A stretch of 64,000 bases of DNA, taken from NCBI GenBank assembly GCA_963605415.1, contig CAVCUL010000003.1:62001-126000 (forward strand). Direction: 5' to 3'. Shown one piece after another: positions 48,224-56,671 of the stretch (position 1 is its first letter; each line of letters starts with the position of its first letter). A program made the position numbers and the translations under genes. Source of the stretch: CAG-217 sp963605415 (GTDB taxonomy: Bacteria; Bacillota; Clostridia; Oscillospirales; Acutalibacteraceae). The notes under the pieces are model-generated. The model did not search any database. It was not told the origin of the DNA and saw nothing but the letters and a program-made list of their open reading frames with translations.

Positions 48224-49717
48224 TTATTTTTTGAAGCCGGAAAGATCCAGCTTGTCAAAGCGGGTCAGAAATTGCTCAATCTCACCGGCTACCTTTGCGG
48301 CAGTGCCCGGCACATCGTTCTCAATGTTCAGGGGCAGGATCGGATCGTGCACAGACAGGCGCAGCAGGAACCAGCCGCCGGGGATATTGATACGCACACC
48401 CTCGTAATTCTCCGGCTCCACGCTCCAGTCCGCATGGTCAGCAGCAAATGCTTCCAGCTTTGCCATCACATCCTCGCCGTAGTCGTGGAAATCCTCTAAG
48501 AGAATGGGCACACGGATCTCCACGCTCTCGGCCGGGCGGTGCAGAGCCGCGGTCAGGTCCTCAATGGTCTTGCCCTCTCGGCGCAGCTTGGCTGTCTTAA
48601 TGACGATCTTGGTTGCCAAATAGGCGCCGTCGTCCAGGAAGTAATTGTCCTTGAGCGCCGCGTGGCCGCTGGTCTCAATGGCCAGCGCAGAGTCCACGCC
48701 GCTTTCGTTCAGCTCAATGCTCTTGTCGATCACATTCTTATAGCCACGGCGGTAGCGCAGCTGCTTGCCGCCCAGGTCCTGCTCAATAAATGCCCGCAGA
48801 CCGTCGGAGGTCAGGCTGTCGGTGACCACTGTGGTGCCCGGGTGATCCTCCAGCACAATGGCCGCCGCCAGGGCTACCAGGGTGTTGCGGTTGATCTCCT
48901 GCCCGGTGGCACCAATACAGCCCATACGGTCCACATCCGTATCAAAAATCAGCCCCAGATCAGCGCCGCTGTCCAGCACCATTTTAGACGCAGCGTCAAT
49001 GGCGCCCTTGTTCTCCGGGTTGGGAATATGATTGGGGAACATACCGTCCGGCTCCAAAAATTGGCTGCCGCTGACATCAGCGCCCAGGGGTGCCAGCACC
49101 TGATTGGCGTAAAAGCCGCCTACGCCGTTACCGGCGTCTACCACAATGTGCAGACCCTCCAAGGGGCGGTCGCCGTTTTGCACGCCGTCCTTGATCTGCC
49201 GGCGCAGCAGTGCGGCGTAATCGGTCATAAAGGCCAATGCTGTCGGCGCATTGTCGGTGGCTGCCGGTACTTCCGCGTCATATGCCAGTTCCAAAATGGC
49301 GCTTACATCTTCCCCTTCCAGGCCGCCGCCGGAAGTAAAGAACTTTAACCCGTTGCGGTCAAAGGGGTGGTGGGACGCGGTGATCTCCAGTGCTGCCTGC
49401 ACCGATTCATTCTCCACAATGCTCATAAACATAGAGGGGGTGGTGGCCAGCCCGCAGTCAAACACACTGCACCCGCAGGCGCAAAAGGCAGTTATAGCCG
49501 CCGCAGCAATGCGGGGGGAAGAAATGCGGCAGTCCTGCCCTACGGCAATGCCAAAGGTATCTACCTGCGCCTTGTCGCAATACCATTTGTAAAAGCCCAC
49601 ACAGATCTTCTGCACCGTTTCGTCCGTCAGCTGCACGCCGTGCTCCGCCGTTTCTACCGCCGTACCACGCACATCTGTGCCGCTTTTTAGATGTAAAAAC
49701 TCTTTTTTATTCATCAT
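48224..49717 (-). CDS. Alpha-D-phosphohexomutase (phosphoglucomutase/phosphomannomutase type)
   Basis: A 497-residue enzyme that shifts phosphate between C1 and C6 of hexoses. The phospho-Ser is in ALEITASHHPFDRNGLKFFT, the metal-binding loop is FDTDVDRMGCIG, the sugar-specificity loop is LAIETSGHAAL, and the C-terminal phosphate contact is near GGWFLLRLSVHDP. The SGHA sugar loop is shared by PGM/PMM. GGAGG nine bases upstream of the ATG at 49717 supports that start; 49714 is equally possible. The ATG overlaps the DUF2461 stop. A second phosphohexomutase (glmM) is elsewhere in the window. Confidence 0.85.
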   Translation of the reverse strand: MMNKKEFLHLKSGTDVRGTAVETAEHGVQLTDETVQKICVGFYKWYCDKAQVDTFGIAVGQDCRISSPRIAAAAITAFCACGCSVFDCGLATTPSMFMSIVENESVQAALEITASHHPFDRNGLKFFTSGGGLEGEDVSAILELAYDAEVPAATDNAPTALAFMTDYAALLRRQIKDGVQNGDRPLEGLHIVVDAGNGVGGFYANQVLAPLGADVSGSQFLEPDGMFPNHIPNPENKGAIDAASKMVLDSGADLGLIFDTDVDRMGCIGATGQEINRNTLVALAAAIVLEDHPGTTVVTDSLTSDGLRAFIEQDLGGKQLRYRRGYKNVIDKSIELNESGVDSALAIETSGHAALKDNYFLDDGAYLATKIVIKTAKLRREGKTIEDLTAALHRPAESVEIRVPILLEDFHDYGEDVMAKLEAFAADHADWSVEPENYEGVRINIPGGWFLLRLSVHDPILPLNIENDVPGTAAKVAGEIEQFLTRFDKLDLSGFKK

Positions 49718-50411
49718 CAATCAGTCCCTCCGACAACATAGCTTCGTATGCTTCTATAAAAATTTTATATAGCGGAAATGCAGCGGCAAATCCGGCTTTT
49801 AGCTCGTCGATCAGCGCAGCGGAGCCAATACGCTCTAGGTTCCACCCGGTGTAAGAGAACGCCATATCCTTGGCGTTCAAATAGGGTTGCAGCGCCTTGG
49901 GTGCGTCCGGCACCCGGTCTTTTTTATAGCTGTTATAGCAGCCAAAGTGCATACCTGCGTCCTCCGCTTGCTTGACCGCCCGGGTCCACTTGCGGGGGTG
50001 GGCCAAAATCAACTTGCGGAGCTCATCAAACTGGGCAGGCTTTTGCACAAAGAAGCCAATGCCGTAGTTATAACATTCCGGCGAAAACTCAAACCAAAAG
50101 AACGGCGCGCAGGGGTACTGCTTCTTGTGCCGCCGCAGCATCAGCCACAGGTTCTCCCGGTACAGCATCTTGCTCTTGGAGCGACGGGTGTCTCTGCGAA
50201 TACGAGAAACGGTGTGCACCGGGTCCGTGTACATTTTATCGTCCAGCTCCGTCATCATCTCTGCCAGATCCAGCACGATCTGCCGCATGGGAATGGTGGC
50301 CAGCTGTTTTAGTTCTTCCTTATGTTCTTCATAAAATGCCTTTGAGTCGTTAAAGCGATTTTCGCTGAGCAGCTCAATGGCTCTTGGGGTGATCCCGTTA
50401 AAATTGGTCAT
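49707..50411 (-). CDS. DUF2461 domain protein
   Basis: A 234-residue protein of the DUF2461 (TIGR02453) family. The N terminus NGITPRAIELLSENRFNDSKAFYEEHKEEL is typical, and SRIRRDTRRSKSKMLYRENLWLML is a conserved basic block. The function is unknown. It overlaps the methionine gamma-lyase-like gene by 14 bases upstream and the phosphohexomutase downstream. Confidence 0.85.
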   Translation of the reverse strand: MTNFNGITPRAIELLSENRFNDSKAFYEEHKEELKQLATIPMRQIVLDLAEMMTELDDKMYTDPVHTVSRIRRDTRRSKSKMLYRENLWLMLRRHKKQYPCAPFFWFEFSPECYNYGIGFFVQKPAQFDELRKLILAHPRKWTRAVKQAEDAGMHFGCYNSYKKDRVPDAPKALQPYLNAKDMAFSYTGWNLERIGSAALIDELKAGFAAAFPLYKIFIEAYEAMLSEGLIDDE

Positions 50412-51672
50412 GCTTTAAGAGTCCTTTGCTTTGCATTTGCTGAGCGGCCAGTTCCGCACAGATCTTAGCAGAATGGAATTGCAGCCCACCCTGAATCCAG
50501 GCGTAATACGGCGGCCGAATGGGCGCGTCTGCCGACAGCTCGATAGACGACCCCAGAGTAAACGCCCCGGCGGCCATTACCACCTGGCTATCATAGCCGG
50601 GCATATCCCAGGGCTCCGGCAGCACAAAGCTGTCAATGGGACTGCCGCTTTGCACCCCCTGGCAAAAGGCCACCAGGCTGTCCGGGTTTTCCAGACCCAG
50701 GCACTGCACAATGTCTTGTCGAGGTTCGTCCCACTTGGGGGTCACATCGTAGCCAAAGGACTGGTACAGCGCCGCGATATACACAGCGGACTTCAGCGCC
50801 TCGCCAACGGTGTGTGGGGCGTAGAACAGACCCATATACAGCTCCCGGTTCATACCAAGAGTAGCGCCCACTTCCCGCCCCAGTCCGGGGGTGGTCAGCC
50901 GATAGGCGCACTTTTCCACCAAATCGTGACGCCCGGCGATGTAGCCGCCGGTGCGGGCCATACCGCCGCCGGCGTTTTTGATCAGCGACCCGGCGATCAG
51001 GTCTGCCCCCACCTGGGTGGGCTCCTGCTTGTTGACAAATTCGCAGTAGCAGTTATCTACCATCACAATGCAGTCGGGGTTCTTCTCTTTGGCGATCTGT
51101 GCCACCTTTTGGGTCTCCTCAAGGGACAAACTGGCGCGCAGTTCATACCCGCGACTGCGCTGGATATAGACCATCGTAACCGTATCGTCCACCGCCTGGG
51201 CAATGGCTTCATAGTCCAAGTGCTCCTCTTTCAGCGGCACACAGTCAAAGGCAATGCCGTAGTCTTTCAGCGACCCCATATTCTCGCCGGTGAGGCCGAT
51301 CACGCTGTGCAGGGTGTCATAGGGCATACCGCTAACGCACAGCATTTTGTTCCCCGGGCGCAGCACGCCAAACAGCGCCACCGCCAGGGTGTGGGTGCCG
51401 CAGGTAAAGTTGTGGCGCACCAGCGCGTCCTCTGCGCCGAACACCTGCGCCCATACTTTGTCCAGGGTCTCCCGGCCCTCGTCACCGTAGCCGTAGCCGG
51501 TGCTGCTGCCAAAGTGCCGCTCGCTGATACCGTTGTCCATAAACGCCCGCAGCACCTTTAGCTGATTATATTCCGTTACCTGGTCAATCTCCGCAAACCG
51601 GGGCGCCACCTGCCGCAACGCAGCGGCGGACGCAGCCTCGATCTCCGGGTCCAGTTGAAAAAAGGGGGTCAT
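50398..51672 (-). CDS. Methionine gamma-lyase family PLP enzyme (aluminium resistance-type)
   Basis: A 424-residue PLP enzyme of the Met_gamma_lyase (YnbB-like) family. Glycine-rich region SSTGYGYGDEGRETLD and the lysine site AGSLIKNAGGGMARTGGYIAG are intact, and HNFTCGTHTLAVALFGVLRPG is the N-terminal cofactor region. Family members are widely found in Clostridia but their substrates are poorly known, despite the name. The ATG at 51672 overlaps the GNAT stop (ATGA) and has GGAGA upstream; the ATG at 51687 lacks proper spacing. Confidence 0.9.
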   Translation of the reverse strand: MTPFFQLDPEIEAASAAALRQVAPRFAEIDQVTEYNQLKVLRAFMDNGISERHFGSSTGYGYGDEGRETLDKVWAQVFGAEDALVRHNFTCGTHTLAVALFGVLRPGNKMLCVSGMPYDTLHSVIGLTGENMGSLKDYGIAFDCVPLKEEHLDYEAIAQAVDDTVTMVYIQRSRGYELRASLSLEETQKVAQIAKEKNPDCIVMVDNCYCEFVNKQEPTQVGADLIAGSLIKNAGGGMARTGGYIAGRHDLVEKCAYRLTTPGLGREVGATLGMNRELYMGLFYAPHTVGEALKSAVYIAALYQSFGYDVTPKWDEPRQDIVQCLGLENPDSLVAFCQGVQSGSPIDSFVLPEPWDMPGYDSQVVMAAGAFTLGSSIELSADAPIRPPYYAWIQGGLQFHSAKICAELAAQQMQSKGLLKHDQF

Positions 51673-52391
51673 TGATATTGTCTCCATAATCCTTGATTGA
51701 TAAATCCGTTTTGCAGGTAAAATTGCTGGTTGCGCCCTTGCTCACGCATTAAGTACACGGTGCCTTTGCAGTCCGCCACCAGCCGCCGCACCAGCATAGA
51801 GCCGTAGCCCATACGGCTGAACTCCGGCTGGGTACGCACGGCGGTAAGCACCGCGCCTTTGTCCGTTACGGACGATAATATGCCGCTGGCCAGGATCACA
51901 CCGTCCATCTGCAAGGTCAGCGCCTTGGCGCCGCCGTGGCGAATACGATGGCTCAGATCCACATACCAGCTTTCAAAATCCTGGCTGTCGTAGTCAATAA
52001 AATTATACAGATCCATCAGCTTTGGGTAGCTGTCAAACACGGCCATACCGCTTTGCACATCGTAGCGCCGCACGGACCGCATGATCGGCCCCTCGCTGTA
52101 CGGTCGGTCTAAGCTAAAATCCGCCGTACACAGCAGCGTACCAAATCCCATGGCCGCAAAAAAGGCCGCCAGCTCTTCCCGGTCCGCGTTCTCCGTAATA
52201 GACAAAGTGCAGTCCCGGTCCAAATACGATAAAGTCGCCGTGATCTGCCCGTCTGTCGTTCTCTGCACATAAAAGCGGGCGAAATTATAATTGCAGCCAT
52301 AGCTTTCTGCCAGCGCCAGCACCCGCACGGAGAACAGATCCGTTTGGTCATACTGCCGCAGCAGGTCTAAATTCTCCTGGTACTCAATCAT
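51669..52391 (-). CDS. GNAT family N-acetyltransferase
   Basis: A 240-residue protein with a C-terminal GNAT domain; the acetyl-CoA loop is VRTQPEFSRMGYGSMLVRRLV and the following YLMREQGRNQQFYLQNGFINQG contains the usual fold end. The N-terminal ~120 residues are an extra domain. Substrate unknown. It overlaps the M42 gene by eight bases and the methionine gamma-lyase-like gene by four. Confidence 0.75.
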   Translation of the reverse strand: MIEYQENLDLLRQYDQTDLFSVRVLALAESYGCNYNFARFYVQRTTDGQITATLSYLDRDCTLSITENADREELAAFFAAMGFGTLLCTADFSLDRPYSEGPIMRSVRRYDVQSGMAVFDSYPKLMDLYNFIDYDSQDFESWYVDLSHRIRHGGAKALTLQMDGVILASGILSSVTDKGAVLTAVRTQPEFSRMGYGSMLVRRLVADCKGTVYLMREQGRNQQFYLQNGFINQGLWRQYQ

Positions 52392-53400
52392 ACAGCTTAG
52401 GCAAAAGCATCGCCAGCAGCGCGCGGGTGGCGTCTATATCCGACTGCTGTACCACAGAGGCGCCGGAGTGGATATACCGGCAGGGCAGGCTCACAGCCAG
52501 CGCTGCGCTCCCCTTCCCGGCTCGTTGCAGCGCACCGGCGTCGTTGCCACCGGCAATGGCGGTTTTGGTCTGATTGGGTATGTCGTTCTCATCGGCCGTT
52601 TCTCTGGCCAGTCGGTACAGCGCCCGGTCGTAAATGGTGGCGCCGTCCATAAAGCTGACCACCGGGCCGTTGCCCAGCGCACAAACCCGCTTGTCACCGG
52701 TCACACCATCCAAGTCGGCGGCAGTAGTCGCTTCCAGCACCAGGACCCGATCCGGCTGCACACGGCTGCCGGTACAGGCCGCGCCGCGCAGGCCCACTTC
52801 TTCCTGCACCTGGAAGCAGAACCAGGTGTCCGCCTCCAACTCCGATTGCAGTAGTTCGATCATCAGCATACAGCCGATCCGATCGTCCAGGGCTTTGGCA
52901 CAGATTTTGCCATCGCCAAAGGCAGTGTACGGCTCGCTGAAATAGGCAAAGCTGCCCACCGGGGCCAGCGTTTCTGCCGTCTGTTTGTCCTCGGCGCCCA
53001 CATCTAACAATAAATCGTCAAAGGACGGCACTTTCTCCCCTGCTTCCCCATGGAGCAGGTGAATGGGCACCGTACCCACCATACCGTAGCCGCCGTTTTC
53101 CAGCGCCAAGCGGCGCCCCAGCACGACAGATGGGTTGATCCCGCCCACCGGGTCAAATTGCAGGTAGCCCTCGTCGTTGGCGCCGGTGATGATAAAGCCC
53201 ACCTCGTCCATGTGCGCAGAGAGCATAACCCGCTTCTCCGGGGTGCGCTTGCCTTTCTTAAAGGCGATAATGGAGCCCATCGCGTCCACCGTACAGGTGG
53301 TGCAGTAGGGCTTGATCTGTTCTAAAATATAATCCCGCACCACCGCTTCATTGCCGCTGGTGCCGTTTAAGTCACATAAGGTCTTAAGCACGGTGCTCAC
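52384..53400 (-). CDS. M42 family metallopeptidase (glutamyl aminopeptidase-like), second copy
   Basis: A 338-residue M42 aminopeptidase with metal-ligand segments MLSAHMDEVGFIITG, CAKALDDRIGCMLMIELL, QEEVGLRGAACTG and the C-terminal PCRYIHSGASVVQQSD. It probably forms a tetrahedral TET-like dodecamer and trims peptides. The start is a GTG at 53400, which fits the family (STVLKTLCDLNGTSGNEAV); an in-frame ATG farther upstream lies within the neighbouring gene. It overlaps that gene by 17 bases. Confidence 0.9.
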   Translation of the reverse strand: MSTVLKTLCDLNGTSGNEAVVRDYILEQIKPYCTTCTVDAMGSIIAFKKGKRTPEKRVMLSAHMDEVGFIITGANDEGYLQFDPVGGINPSVVLGRRLALENGGYGMVGTVPIHLLHGEAGEKVPSFDDLLLDVGAEDKQTAETLAPVGSFAYFSEPYTAFGDGKICAKALDDRIGCMLMIELLQSELEADTWFCFQVQEEVGLRGAACTGSRVQPDRVLVLEATTAADLDGVTGDKRVCALGNGPVVSFMDGATIYDRALYRLARETADENDIPNQTKTAIAGGNDAGALQRAGKGSAALAVSLPCRYIHSGASVVQQSDIDATRALLAMLLPKLYD

Positions 53401-54406
53401 CTGCTTTCCTGCGCACAAAGGCAGCCAGCAGCGCCGCCGTCTGCTCCACATCGGCAGTGTCTGCCACCTCTGCGGGGGTGTGCATATATTTCTCCGGGAT
53501 AGACACCAGCGCGCAGCGCACACCGCTGCCGCAAACGCTGATGGCGTCTGCATTGGTGCCGGTGCACCCGGCCATCACTTCTGTTTGATAGGGTATCTGC
53601 TTTTCCTCGGCCAGGTCCAGCAGTTCCTTGCTGAACTGCCGATCCAAAATGGGCGAAATACCGATCATCGGCCCCTTGCCCATTACGCCGCAGTCCCGAG
53701 CCTTGCAGCCGGGGGTGTAGGCAAAAGACACATCCACGCTGATGCTGGCGTCTACGCCACGGTCAAACAGCGCCGTCTTGGCGCCGCGAGTGCCCACTTC
53801 CTCTTGGGCGGTAAACAGCAAAGTCACCTGGCAAGGCGCATCTTGCAGCTGCTTTGCCGCCAGCAGAACCGCCGCCACGCCGCTGCGGTCGTCCAGGCAG
53901 TTGGCGCTGACACGGGTGCCGTCCAGCGGGGTAAAATGCTTGGCAAAGGTCACGCAGTCCCCTGCCGCCACCAGATTCTTGGCTGCCTTGGCGGTCAGGC
54001 CAAGATCAATGGAAAGCTCGTCAATGGGCGCTGCCTTTTTGCCGTCCTCCCCTTTTTGCAAATGGGGCGGCAGGGTGGAGATCACCCCGGGCAGGTCCCG
54101 CTTGCCGTGGACCACCACCCGGGCGCCGGGCAAAATGCGGGGGTCGATCCCGCCGCACTTGGCAAAGTGCACATAGCCGTCGTCGCTGATACCGGTGACC
54201 ACAAAGCAAATTTCGTCCCAGTGCGCCTCCAGCACCACATGATAGCCGCTGCCAAAGGTGCAGCTGATATTGTGCATGGCGTCTACCTGTACTTCCCCAT
54301 AGGGCGCCAACTTAGCCGTCAACAGATCCAGCACTTCCCCATCGCAAAAGGGCGTGCCGGTGGCTGCCGTCAGTTCCTGTAGCAGCGCCGCTGTATTTGT
54401 ACTCAA
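53384..54406 (-). CDS. M42 family metallopeptidase, first copy
   Basis: A 340-residue M42 aminopeptidase similar in layout to its neighbour: VLEAHWDEICFVVTG (His with a Trp variant of the usual HMDE), SANCLDDRSGVAAVLLA, AQEEVGTRGAKTA and PEKYMHTPAEVADTAD. The TTG start at 54406 overlaps the murD stop (TTGA), so coupling is likely. The two tandem copies differ enough not to be a recent duplication. Confidence 0.88.
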   Translation of the reverse strand: MSTNTAALLQELTAATGTPFCDGEVLDLLTAKLAPYGEVQVDAMHNISCTFGSGYHVVLEAHWDEICFVVTGISDDGYVHFAKCGGIDPRILPGARVVVHGKRDLPGVISTLPPHLQKGEDGKKAAPIDELSIDLGLTAKAAKNLVAAGDCVTFAKHFTPLDGTRVSANCLDDRSGVAAVLLAAKQLQDAPCQVTLLFTAQEEVGTRGAKTALFDRGVDASISVDVSFAYTPGCKARDCGVMGKGPMIGISPILDRQFSKELLDLAEEKQIPYQTEVMAGCTGTNADAISVCGSGVRCALVSIPEKYMHTPAEVADTADVEQTAALLAAFVRRKAGEHRA

Positions 54407-55827
54407 AATGCGTTCACCAACCTTTTGAATTCCCGTCCCCGGTATTCAAATGTCTTAAACTGGTCAAAGGCCGGGCAGGCCGGGCAAAGGGACACAATAT
54501 CCCCCGGTTGTGCCGCCTTGCGGGCCGCTTCTACCGCCTGTGCCAGGTCTTTTACTTTTATAATTTGCAGCTGATCCGGGTCATAATTCGGGTCACCCAA
54601 AACTGCCTGCTGGATTTTATCCGCCGTGGCGCCGTTCAAGATCAAGATCTTTACATGGGCCAGCAGGTCCGGCACCATCACGGACAGGTCGTTGCCCTTG
54701 TCCGAGCCGCCTTGAATGGCGATGATTTTTTGATCAAAAGCGCGCACGCCGCTAACAACACGACTGGGAGAAGTGGCGATAGAGTCATTATAATACTTCA
54801 CCCCGTCCACCTCACGGACAAACTCGATCCGGTGCTCCACGCCGCCAAAGGTGCGGGCCACCTCTCGAATTTGCTCCGGGTACACCAGCCCCCACACCGC
54901 CGTAATGGCCGTGCAGTAATTGGCAATGTTGTGCCGTCCGGGCAGGCGAATATCGGAAGCGGGCATAATGGTGGTCACCGTGCCGTCCTCGGCATAGACG
55001 ATATTGTCGTTCTCATCTACGTATGCGCCGGTTTTCACCGGTTTTTCTAAAGAAAATTCCGCCAGCTTGCCCCGCACATCGTAGCGCATATCGTGGTACA
55101 CCCGGTGGCCGATGGAATAATCGCAGTCCGCGTTCAGCACCGTGCGCTGGTGGGGGCTTTGATAGATCAGCACATTCCGCTTGGCGTCCACATATTCGTC
55201 CAGAGAAATATGGTGGTCCAAATGGGTGGACTCAATGTTGGTCACCACCGCAATATCCGGCTGGTGCACCAGGTTGCCCATGGTCAGCAGCTGGAAGGAG
55301 GACAGCTCACACACCGCATAATCAAAGGGGGTCAGGTTATCTAAATACGGCAGCATGGCCTTGCCGATATTGCCGCCGATCACTGCGGAGTGGCCCGCCT
55401 TTTTCAGCATTTCATAAATCAGCGTGGTCGTAGTGGTCTTGCCGTTAGAGCCGGTAATGCCAATGATCTTGGCCGGGCAGTAACGGAAGAATTCTTCCAT
55501 CTCGCTGGTGACCGTTTGGCCCCGCTCAATACATTCGCCGATCCATGGGTTTTGGAACGGCAAAATGCCGTTGCTGCGGAAAATAATATCCATCTCCGGC
55601 AAAATGCTCAAATAGTCCTTGCCCAGGGAGAACTGCACGCCGCAGTCCCGCAGCTGCTGGCATATTTCTTTGCCGATATAACTTTCGTCACGGCTGTCAC
55701 TGGCATAAACCTGCAAGCCCTGGCGGGCCAAAAACAGCGCCGAGGGGGCGTTTGCCACCCCCATACCCACAAAAGCGATCTTCTTGCCCCGCAGGGACGC
55801 AATGTATTCTTTTACCTTTTCTGTCAT
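54403..55827 (-). CDS. murD: UDP-N-acetylmuramoyl-L-alanine--D-glutamate ligase
   Basis: A 474-residue Mur ligase adding D-Glu to UDP-MurNAc-L-Ala. The ATP loop IGITGSNGKTTTTTLIYEML is at about residue 119, the middle region NIESTHLDHHISLDEYVDAKR, and the C-terminal LIQGGSDKGNDLS-type block (IAIQGGSDKG) are intact. Length is normal. It is 10 bases downstream of the membrane protein gene. Confidence 0.94.
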   Translation of the reverse strand: MTEKVKEYIASLRGKKIAFVGMGVANAPSALFLARQGLQVYASDSRDESYIGKEICQQLRDCGVQFSLGKDYLSILPEMDIIFRSNGILPFQNPWIGECIERGQTVTSEMEEFFRYCPAKIIGITGSNGKTTTTTLIYEMLKKAGHSAVIGGNIGKAMLPYLDNLTPFDYAVCELSSFQLLTMGNLVHQPDIAVVTNIESTHLDHHISLDEYVDAKRNVLIYQSPHQRTVLNADCDYSIGHRVYHDMRYDVRGKLAEFSLEKPVKTGAYVDENDNIVYAEDGTVTTIMPASDIRLPGRHNIANYCTAITAVWGLVYPEQIREVARTFGGVEHRIEFVREVDGVKYYNDSIATSPSRVVSGVRAFDQKIIAIQGGSDKGNDLSVMVPDLLAHVKILILNGATADKIQQAVLGDPNYDPDQLQIIKVKDLAQAVEAARKAAQPGDIVSLCPACPAFDQFKTFEYRGREFKRLVNAF

Positions 55828-55837
55828 AGCTGCCTCC

Positions 55838-56671
55838 TTAATCGTGGGCGAAGAATGTGCCGTTCTTGAATTCCGCCAGAGTAAAGGTTTTCATCTTCTC
55901 CTCTAATTTATCCTGGAACGGCAGGCGTTCCCCTTTGTTTTCATCGGCAATGGGTAATTCGCAGCCCATCACATAATTGGCGATCATCTGCTGGCACTTG
56001 CTCACCCGGTTGCCCAGGAAGTACACCCGCCCGGTGTCTGCCTCTGCAATGGCGTAGGCGATCTGCAATTGGTCCCGCTTGCCGTAGCAGGTAATGGATT
56101 TGCTCAGGTCGATGGCCTCTTCCCGGGCGGTGTCCGTTACAAACAGGATCACGCCGCTGCCGCTGCGCTTCATCTTCTGCACCGTCAGGTCGGTAAACGC
56201 CGCGTCGGAATAAGCCAAAATATCGCCCCGGGTCAGGTCCTCGGTGGTGACCACATAGAAGAATTCTTTTTTCTTCATGGCCCGGGCGTCAAAGGGCATT
56301 TCGCTCAGTTCCAAGTCCCGCTCCACAGTGTAGCCGTACCGGTCCAGATCTGCCAGCACCGCTGCGGTCAGCGGTTCGACCTCCCGCTCCGGTCGGTCGG
56401 ACAGATAATACCCGGCGTCTGCCAATTCGTCCTCAATGCGGCTGAGATAGCCGTCCACCTTGCCGTACTTGGAGTAGTACATTAAAAGAGTAAACATAGA
56501 GGCGATCACCAGCGCGTCGCAAATATAATTCATCACCAGTGCCGCCACGCGACTGGCCTTTGCCACCATCGGCTCCGCACCGATGTACAGCACCAGCACC
56601 GCAATGGCTGTGTACAGCAAAATACGCATGGCCTTATATAATTTTTTCTGCTTTTTTCGGATCTCTCTCAT
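55838..56671 (-). CDS. Two-helix membrane protein of unknown function
   Basis: A 277-residue protein. A basic N terminus (MREIRKKQKKLYK) is followed by two transmembrane helices (about 15-32 and 43-65), and the remaining ~210 residues form a soluble cytosolic domain (VEPLTAAVLADLDRYGYTVERD, MKRSGSGVILFVTDTAREEAIDLSKSITCYG). I do not recognise the family. It overlaps ligA by four bases and precedes murD, which suggests an envelope or nucleotide-related role only by position. Confidence 0.65.
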   Translation of the reverse strand: MREIRKKQKKLYKAMRILLYTAIAVLVLYIGAEPMVAKASRVAALVMNYICDALVIASMFTLLMYYSKYGKVDGYLSRIEDELADAGYYLSDRPEREVEPLTAAVLADLDRYGYTVERDLELSEMPFDARAMKKKEFFYVVTTEDLTRGDILAYSDAAFTDLTVQKMKRSGSGVILFVTDTAREEAIDLSKSITCYGKRDQLQIAYAIAEADTGRVYFLGNRVSKCQQMIANYVMGCELPIADENKGERLPFQDKLEEKMKTFTLAEFKNGTFFAHD

